From assembly GCA_030848545.1 (NCBI GenBank), contig JAVDCA010000002.1, positions 186,001 to 250,000 of the forward strand: a DNA stretch of 64,000 bases, given 5' to 3'. This DNA is from Astrobacterium formosum. Lineage in GTDB: Bacteria; Pseudomonadota; Alphaproteobacteria; Rhizobiales; Xanthobacteraceae. The notes under the pieces are model-generated. The model saw nothing but the letters and a program-made list of their open reading frames with translations. It had not been told where the DNA came from and made no database searches. Made by a program: the position numbers and the translations under genes. Of this stretch, positions 59,259-64,000 are shown in pieces (position 1 is the stretch's first letter; each line of letters starts with the position of its first letter).

Positions 59259-59532
59259 GTCCCTCTCCCGCAATGCCGGACTTCCCGGTCTCATCGAAAA
59301 GTGCGCGGCGCGTAGCACATCCGGCCGGGAGCGGCAATCAAGCGCCGGGTCCGTGCGACGATGCCTCGTCGTCGCGCCGCTCACGCGAGATTGATTACAT
59401 GCGCCGCATGTTCCGCACGGTCGTTCTCTAGACTGCTTACAATCGGGCCGTGGATCGGCAGCACGACCCCGCGTGGACAAGGCCGACACCCGTCGATCGG
59501 GACATGTCGATCGTGACATCAGGAGGAAGCGA

Positions 59533-59985
59533 ATGGTCAGCCTCTCGGTCAATGGCAAAGCGCATGACATCGATGTCGATCCGGACACCCCGCTGTTGTG
59601 GGTTCTGCGCGAGCAGCTCGGCCTGACCGGCACCAAATACGGCTGTGGCATCGCGGCCTGCGGCTCCTGCACGGTGCATGTGGACGGCGAGGCAGTGCGC
59701 TCCTGCGCCATGCCGGTGTCGGCCATGGAGGGCAAGAAGGTCGTGACCATCGAAGGCCTGGCGGTCGACGGCGTGCTGCACCGGGTGCAGCAGGCCTGGG
59801 TCGATCTCGACGTGCCGCAATGCGGCTACTGCCAGGCCGGCATGATCATGGCGGTGGCGGCGCTCCTGAACGCGACGCCCAAACCGACCGACGCCCAGAT
59901 CGACGAGGCGATCACCAATGTGTGCCGCTGCGGGACCTATCCGCGGGTACGCGCCGGCATCCACCACGCCGCCGCCAACGCCTGA
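59533..59985 (+). CDS. (2Fe-2S)-binding subunit of a molybdenum hydroxylase
   Basis: 150 residues. N-terminal plant-type [2Fe-2S] domain with [15 protein letters not shown] (Cys cluster) and a C-terminal [2Fe-2S] helical domain with [10 protein letters not shown] and [14 protein letters not shown]. This is the small electron-transfer subunit of xanthine-dehydrogenase/isoquinoline-oxidoreductase-type enzymes (IorA, CoxS). ATG 59533 has AGGAGGAAG upstream. The molybdopterin subunit starts 12 bp after its stop. It has no signal peptide, so if exported it travels with its Tat-targeted partner. Transcribed together with the partner and the sox genes. Confidence 0.92.
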   Translation: MVSLSVNGKAHDIDVDPDTPLLWVLREQLGLTGTKYGCGIAACGSCTVHVDGEAVRSCAMPVSAMEGKKVVTIEGLAVDGVLHRVQQAWVDLDVPQCGYCQAGMIMAVAALLNATPKPTDAQIDEAITNVCRCGTYPRVRAGIHHAAANA

Positions 59986-59996
59986 GGGAGACGGCC

Positions 59997-62177
59997 ATGA
60001 CATACATGCCACAGCTCGACCGCCGCAGTTTTTTGGCCGGCTCCGCCGCCGCCGGCTTTTCGTTCGGCTTCGCAATTCCTTCGAGTGGCGACGCCCTCGC
60101 CCAGGGCGCTGCGTCCGGAGGCGCCGCCCCGGAGGTCAATGCCTGGGTGGTGATCCGGCCCGACGACACGGTCGTGATCCGCATCGCCCGTTCCGAGATG
60201 GGCCAGGGCACACTGACGGGCCTTGCCCAGCTGGTCGCCGAAGAACTGGAATGCGACTGGTCCAAGGTGACGACCGAGTTCCCGACGCCCGGGCAGAACG
60301 TCGCCCGCAATCGGGTTTGGGGCGATTTCTCCACCGGCGGCAGCCGCGGCATCCGTGAATCGCACGACTATGTCCGCAAAGGTGGCGCGGCGGCCCGCAT
60401 GATGCTCATCGAGGCGACGGCGCGCGAATGGAAAGTGCCGGCGGCCGAGTGCAAAGCCGAGAACAGCGTCATCACCCACGCGCCGTCGGGCCGCTCGATC
60501 CGCTATGGCCAGGTCGCCGCTGCGGCGGCCAAGATCGAACCTCCCAAGGACGTCAAGCTCAAAGACCCCAAGGACTGGAAGATCGCCGGCAAGCCGTTGA
60601 AGCGCCTCGACACTGCCGACAAGGTGGTCGGCAAGATGGTTTACGGCATCGACGTCAAGCTGCCCGGCATGCTGTCGGCGGCGATCCTCGATTGCCCGGT
60701 GTTCGGCGGCAAGCTCAAGAGCTTCGATGCCGCCGCCATCCAGAGCATGAAAGGTGTCCGGAAGGTCGTGCCGGTGGACGACACCGCCGTGGCGGTGATC
60801 GCCGACACCTGGTGGCAAGCCAAGACCGCGCTCGAAAAACTGCCGGTCGTCTGGGACGAGGGAGCGAACGGCAAGGTCCAGCAGGCCGACATCGACAAGA
60901 TGCTCGCCGGCGGCCTCGACGCCGAACAGGCCTTCGTGGGCAACCAGAACGGCGACGTGAAGGCCGCCCTTGCGGGCGCAGCGCGCAAGATCGAAGCCGT
61001 GTACAGCTATCCCTACCAGCACCACGTCACCATGGAGCCGCTCAACGCCACTGCGGTATACGCCGCGGAGCGTTGCGAGGTGTGGACCTCGACCCAGAAC
61101 GGCGAGGCGGCACTCGCCGCCGTCATCGCGGCCTCCGGCCTGCCGGCGGACAAATGCGAGGTGCACAAGACTTTTCTCGGGACCGGCTTCGGTCGGCGCG
61201 GGCGCAGCGATTATGTGGACCAGGCGGTCAAGATCGCCAAGCAGATGCCGGGCACGCCCATCAAGCTCCTGTGGTCGCGGGAGGAGGACATGGCCCATGG
61301 CAGCTATCACCCGATCACCCAGTGCAGGCTGACGGCGGGGCTCGACGACAAGGGCAACCTTAGTGCGCTGCACATGCGCATCTCCGGGCAGTCGATCCTG
61401 GCCGGCCTGTTCGCGTCGCGGCTTGCCGGCGGCAAGGACCCGGCCGTCTTCCAGGGGCTCAATGCCTCGGGAGAGACCTCGCTCGGCTATTCGGTCGACA
61501 ATCTCCTGATCGACCACGCCATGCGCAATCCGCATGTGCCGCCGGGCTTCTGGCGCGGCGTCAACGTCAACCAGAACGCCATCTATGTGGAGTGCTTTAT
61601 CGATGAGCTCGCCCATGCGACCGGCCAGGACCCGCTCGCGTTCCGGCTCGAGCTGATGGACAAGCATCCCAAGAACCGCGCCGTCCTCCAGGCCGTCGCC
61701 GATCGCGCCGGCTGGGGCAAGCCGGCGCCCGCAGGCGTCCATCGCGGCATCGCCCATTTCATGGGCTTCGGCAGCTATGTGGCGGCGGTGTCGGAAGTCT
61801 CCCTTTCCGGCGATGGCAAGCTCAAGATCCATCGCATCGTCGCCGCCACCGACCCCGGCCATGCCGTCAACCCGGCCCAGATCGAGCGCCAGATCGAGGG
61901 CTCGTTCGTCTATGGCCTGTCCGCCCTCATCTACGGCGAATGCACCGTCAAGGACGGCCGCATGGAGCAGTTGAACTTCGACACCTACGAGGTCATGCGG
62001 TTGCGCGAGATGCCGAAGGTGGAATCCATCATCATGCCGTCGGGTGGTTTCTGGGGCGGCGTCGGCGAGCCGACCATCTGCGTCGCCGCACCCAGCGTCC
62101 TCAACGCCATTTTCGCGGCGACCGGCAAACGCTTCCGCACTTTCCCGCTCAAGAATCACGGGATCAGCATGGCGTGA
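59997..62177 (+). CDS. molybdopterin-binding subunit of a xanthine-dehydrogenase-family enzyme (IorB-like), Tat-exported
   Basis: 726 residues. Tat signal with twin arginine MPQLDRRSFLAGSAAAGFSF, then the IorB-type large subunit: VVIRIARSEMGQGTLTGLAQ, molybdopterin-binding GTGFGRRGRSDYVDQAV and the C-terminal GFWGGVGEPTICVAAPSV with the conserved catalytic glutamate. Unlike true xanthine dehydrogenase no FAD subunit is adjacent; electrons from the [2Fe-2S] subunit probably go to a cytochrome. Here soxX encodes a c-type cytochrome 15 bp after it, suggesting a link. The substrate is unknown; relatives oxidise aldehydes or N-heterocycles. Confidence 0.92.
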   Translation: MTYMPQLDRRSFLAGSAAAGFSFGFAIPSSGDALAQGAASGGAAPEVNAWVVIRPDDTVVIRIARSEMGQGTLTGLAQLVAEELECDWSKVTTEFPTPGQNVARNRVWGDFSTGGSRGIRESHDYVRKGGAAARMMLIEATAREWKVPAAECKAENSVITHAPSGRSIRYGQVAAAAAKIEPPKDVKLKDPKDWKIAGKPLKRLDTADKVVGKMVYGIDVKLPGMLSAAILDCPVFGGKLKSFDAAAIQSMKGVRKVVPVDDTAVAVIADTWWQAKTALEKLPVVWDEGANGKVQQADIDKMLAGGLDAEQAFVGNQNGDVKAALAGAARKIEAVYSYPYQHHVTMEPLNATAVYAAERCEVWTSTQNGEAALAAVIAASGLPADKCEVHKTFLGTGFGRRGRSDYVDQAVKIAKQMPGTPIKLLWSREEDMAHGSYHPITQCRLTAGLDDKGNLSALHMRISGQSILAGLFASRLAGGKDPAVFQGLNASGETSLGYSVDNLLIDHAMRNPHVPPGFWRGVNVNQNAIYVECFIDELAHATGQDPLAFRLELMDKHPKNRAVLQAVADRAGWGKPAPAGVHRGIAHFMGFGSYVAAVSEVSLSGDGKLKIHRIVAATDPGHAVNPAQIERQIEGSFVYGLSALIYGECTVKDGRMEQLNFDTYEVMRLREMPKVESIIMPSGGFWGGVGEPTICVAAPSVLNAIFAATGKRFRTFPLKNHGISMA

Positions 62178-62188
62178 GGGAGGACTTA

Positions 62189-62271
62189 GTCATTGCGAGT
62201 GCAGCGAAGCAATCCAGCCCTGTCTTCGCGGCCCCTGGATTGCTTCGTCGCTTCGCTCCTCGCAATGACGG
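62189..62271. repeat. palindromic repeat, family C copy 2, overlapping the soxX start
   Basis: About 83 bp from GTCATTGCGAGTGCAGCGAA to TCGCTCCTCGCAATGACGG, the same family as 41798-41886. Here it overlies the first 25 codons of the soxX frame instead of a true intergenic space. Confidence 0.88.
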
Positions 62272-62678
62272 CAATTGGAGTCGCGGTCACGTTGGGGGTG
62301 GCGGACGACGCCCCCACGATCGCAAATGGCGCCATCACGACCCCACTCACCGCGACACCGGGCGATCCGGTGCGCGGACGAAAAATCGTCGCCAACCGGC
62401 AGGTGGGCCTGTGCCTGTTGTGCCACACGGCGCCGATCGCGGAGGAGCGTTTCCAGGGCGATCTCGCCCCCGATCTCGCCGGGGCCGGGGCGCGCTGGTC
62501 GGAAGCGGAATTGCGGGCGCGCGTGGTCGATGCCCGCATATCCAATCCGTCGACCATCATGCCGCCCTATGGTGCGACGGGCGACCTGACCCGGGTGGCG
62601 GCGGCATTTCACGGCAAGCAGCTCCTGAGCCCCCAGGAGATCGAAGACGTGGTGGCCTATCTGGTGACGTTGAAATGA
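62193..62678 (+). CDS. soxX: SoxX-type c-type cytochrome, N-terminus made from a repeat
   Basis: 161 residues if TTG 62193 is used. Heme motif CLLCH in QVGLCLLCHTAPIAEERFQG, distal Met ligand in TIMPPYGATGDLTRVAAAF and the C-terminal QEIEDVVAYLVTL, all typical of SoxX. SoxX pairs with SoxA in the c-type cytochrome that links sulfur substrates to SoxY. The first ATG in frame (62265) would leave no charged n-region; TTG 62193, 9 nt after GGGAGG, gives a signal-like segment VASLLAMTAIGVAVTLGVA. The first 25 residues are translated family C repeat. Confidence 0.85.
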   Translation: MRVQRSNPALSSRPLDCFVASLLAMTAIGVAVTLGVADDAPTIANGAITTPLTATPGDPVRGRKIVANRQVGLCLLCHTAPIAEERFQGDLAPDLAGAGARWSEAELRARVVDARISNPSTIMPPYGATGDLTRVAAAFHGKQLLSPQEIEDVVAYLVTLK

Positions 62679-62688
62679 GGCGAATCCC

Positions 62689-63156
62689 ATGAGGACCATT
62701 CCGGCCACCCGCCGCGACGTGCTGACCGGCGCCACCGCGCTCGGCGCGGCCACCTTGCTGCGCCTCGAAACCGCCCAGGCGACGCCGGCGAGCCTCGAGG
62801 CGGCGATCCGCGACGTCGTCGGCGAGGCACCCCTGAAGGAGGGGCGCGTCAAGCTCGCCATTCCGCCGCTGGTGGAGAACGGCAACACCGTGCCGCTGGA
62901 CGTGGAGGTGGACAGCCTGATGACCGCGGCCGACCACGTCAGGACAATCCACGTCTTCAACGAGAAGAACCCGCAGCCGAACGTGATCAGCGTCAAGCTC
63001 GGGCCCCGGGCGGGCCGCGCCCGCTTCACCACCCGGTTCCGCCTCGCCGACACCCAGACCGTGGTCGCCGTCGCCGAACTAAGCGACGGCACGTTCCACA
63101 CCGCCAGGGCCAATGTCATCGTCACCATCGCGGCCTGCGTCGAGGAGCTCGGCTGA
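62689..63156 (+). CDS. SoxY-related protein with AACVE-type carrier arm
   Basis: 155-residue periplasmic SoxY homologue. N-terminal Tat-like signal (MRTIPATRRDVLTGATALGA), then the SoxY beta-sandwich with VKLAIPPLVENGNTVPLDVE and VRTIHVFNEKNPQPNVISVK. The last residues read VIVTIAACVEELG: the cysteine that would carry the sulfur substrate is present, but the canonical GGCGG is replaced. This matches what NCBI names the SoxY-related AACIE arm protein (from memory), a paralogue of true SoxY. ATG 62689; the stop overlaps soxZ (ATGA). Partner of SoxZ. Confidence 0.85.
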   Translation: MRTIPATRRDVLTGATALGAATLLRLETAQATPASLEAAIRDVVGEAPLKEGRVKLAIPPLVENGNTVPLDVEVDSLMTAADHVRTIHVFNEKNPQPNVISVKLGPRAGRARFTTRFRLADTQTVVAVAELSDGTFHTARANVIVTIAACVEELG

Positions 63157-63476
63157 TGGCGCGCCCGATCATCAACGTCCCGGCCAAGGCCAGACGCGGC
63201 CAGGTCATCGAGATCAAGACCCTCGTGTCCCACGTCATGGAGACCGGCTACCGCCACACCGAGACCGGCGAGCGCGTGCCGCGCGACATCATCACCGAGT
63301 TCGTGTGCGTCTACAACGACGAGGAGATTTTTCGCGCCACCCTCTCGCCCGCGGTCGCAGCCAACCCATTCATCACCTTCCACACACTCGCGACCGAAAG
63401 CGGCAAGCTCACTTTCCGGTGGACCGGCGACAATGGGTTTTCAGAAACCGGCACCGCGACCATCGAGGTGGAATGA
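63156..63476 (+). CDS. soxZ: SoxZ-like sulfur carrier partner
   Basis: 106-residue SoxZ homologue: ARPIINVPAKARRGQVIEIK, the LVSHVMETGYRHTETGERVP segment and FITFHTLATESGKLTFRWTG are all typical of SoxZ, which forms a heterodimer with SoxY in the periplasm. No signal peptide; SoxZ is carried out by Tat-exported SoxY. ATG 63156 overlaps the preceding stop. Confidence 0.9.
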   Translation: MARPIINVPAKARRGQVIEIKTLVSHVMETGYRHTETGERVPRDIITEFVCVYNDEEIFRATLSPAVAANPFITFHTLATESGKLTFRWTGDNGFSETGTATIEVE

Positions 63477-63518
63477 ACCCGTATTCCGTATGAGGTTGGC
63501 GCGTGTTGTCCCCTCCCC

Positions 63519-63630
63519 GCCCTCGTCCTGAGGAGAGCGCTGTTCGCGCCCGTCTCGAAAGGCGTGGGCGGCCCCCCAGCGGCCACATCCTTCGAGACGC
63601 GCTCCAAGAGGAGCGCTCCTCAGGATGAGG
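63519..63630. repeat. palindromic repeats, family B, two units (copy 5), overlapping the soxA start
   Basis: A first unit (63519-63575, CCTCGTCCTGAGGAGAGCGC and beyond) and a second (63581-63630, GGCCACATCCTTCGAGACGC to CTCAGGATGAGG) head-to-head, the same type as 24053-24169. The apparent soxA ATG (63625) is inside the final CAGGATGAGG. Confidence 0.86.
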
Positions 63631-64000
63631 TCGATAGACATCGTTCTTCGGTGCGTCAGCACGTCAGGCTTTGTGCTCATGCTCGTCCTCTTGGACAGCC
63701 TCTCCGCAACCACCGACACACGCCGCTCGACCTACGACGACATGAGCCGCGACATCCGCGCCATGCAGGACGACGACATGGCGAACCCGGCCTCCCTGTG
63801 GGTCAATGACGGCGCGGCCTTGTGGTCGCAACCGGCGGGCGCGGCGCAAATGAGCTGCGCCGACTGCCACGGTGACGCCGCGACCAGCATGAAGGGCGTC
63901 GCCGCCCGCTATCCGGTCTTCGATGCCGCGCGTGGCAAGCCGGTCGGTCTCGAAGCGCGCATCAACCACTGCCGCAAAACCCGCCAGCAGGCGCCGGCGT
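63625..64000 (+). CDS. soxA: SoxA-type diheme/monoheme c-type cytochrome (partial, runs off the window)
   Basis: The first 125 residues are in the window. N-terminal signal-like stretch MRSIDIVLRCVSTSGFVLML, then the mature part with YDDMSRDIRAMQDDDMANPA, LWVNDGAALWSQPAGAAQMS, the heme motif CADCHGDAATSMKGVAARYP and GLEARINHCRKT, all typical of SoxA. The active-site cysteine (SoxA persulfide) lies outside the window. The ATG is part of a family B repeat and has no clear Shine-Dalgarno. SoxA with SoxX couples the substrate to SoxY. Confidence 0.87.
   Translation, partial: MRSIDIVLRCVSTSGFVLMLVLLDSLSATTDTRRSTYDDMSRDIRAMQDDDMANPASLWVNDGAALWSQPAGAAQMSCADCHGDAATSMKGVAARYPVFDAARGKPVGLEARINHCRKTRQQAPA

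Noticed and set aside
58302-59750. A longer version of the 3-hydroxyisobutyrate dehydrogenase-like protein starting at 59750
   Set aside because: The extra 164 residues are antisense to the well-supported [2Fe-2S] subunit gene and precede the family-typical N-terminus MAEAGQTIGWIGAG at 59258, which has its own Shine-Dalgarno.

Overview
The window looks like chromosomal DNA of an alphaproteobacterium of the order Hyphomicrobiales (Rhizobiales), probably near the Xanthobacteraceae/Bradyrhizobium side. The grounds are high GC, the conserved order mdh-sucCD-sucA-sucB-lpd ... xerC/priA ... atpHAGDC, the block ctpA-envC-rlmH-rsfS-nadD-proA, and several palindromic intergenic repeat families typical of that group. 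This is judged by eye from gene content; species is not assigned. No rRNA, tRNA, CRISPR array, prophage or intact insertion sequence was recognised.

Layout. 1-9.8 kb: two tandem Bax inhibitor-1 proteins (the first cut by the window edge), a YbbA/YbbP-type ABC exporter divergent from a TesA-like esterase, a secreted YdhR-like protein, ThpR, a GNAT acetyltransferase and ZapE. 10-21.3 kb: the lower TCA cycle (mdh, sucC, sucD, sucA, sucB, lpd), unusually interrupted by a PIN toxin-antitoxin pair between sucC and sucD, a retropepsin-like protease between sucD and sucA, and a LysE exporter between sucB and lpd. 21.4-33.7 kb: a GIY-YIG protein wrapped in repeats, membrane proteins, XerC, PriA, a thioredoxin/CcdA pair set between two TauE/SafE permeases, an isolated glycogen phosphorylase and an MFS transporter. 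34-39 kb: the F1 part of ATP synthase (atpHAGDC). 39-50.3 kb: a DUF6338-like protein, RppH, a YibQ-type deacetylase, CtpA, EnvC, RlmH, RsfS (no standard start codon), NadD, ProA, and an acetate/succinate CoA-transferase.

50.4-58.2 kb is accessory: a three-gene ABC operon with a small exported Cys protein, a DUF6883/DUF4926 pair lying between a decayed copy of a histidine-kinase 3' end and the intact four-PAS HWE kinase. 58.3-64 kb: a 3-hydroxyisobutyrate-dehydrogenase-like enzyme, then a + strand cluster of a [2Fe-2S]/molybdopterin hydroxylase pair followed by soxX, a SoxY paralogue, soxZ and soxA (cut by the window end).

The best candidate for an undescribed system is this last cluster. The SoxY homologue keeps the swinging-arm cysteine but ends in AACVEELG instead of GGCGG, and is coupled to a Tat-exported molybdenum hydroxylase, so its carried substrate may not be thiosulfate. 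Intergenic repeats also supply the apparent start codons of soxX and soxA. Second candidates are the DUF6883/DUF4926 cassette and the HTPLCSC-protein ABC operon.
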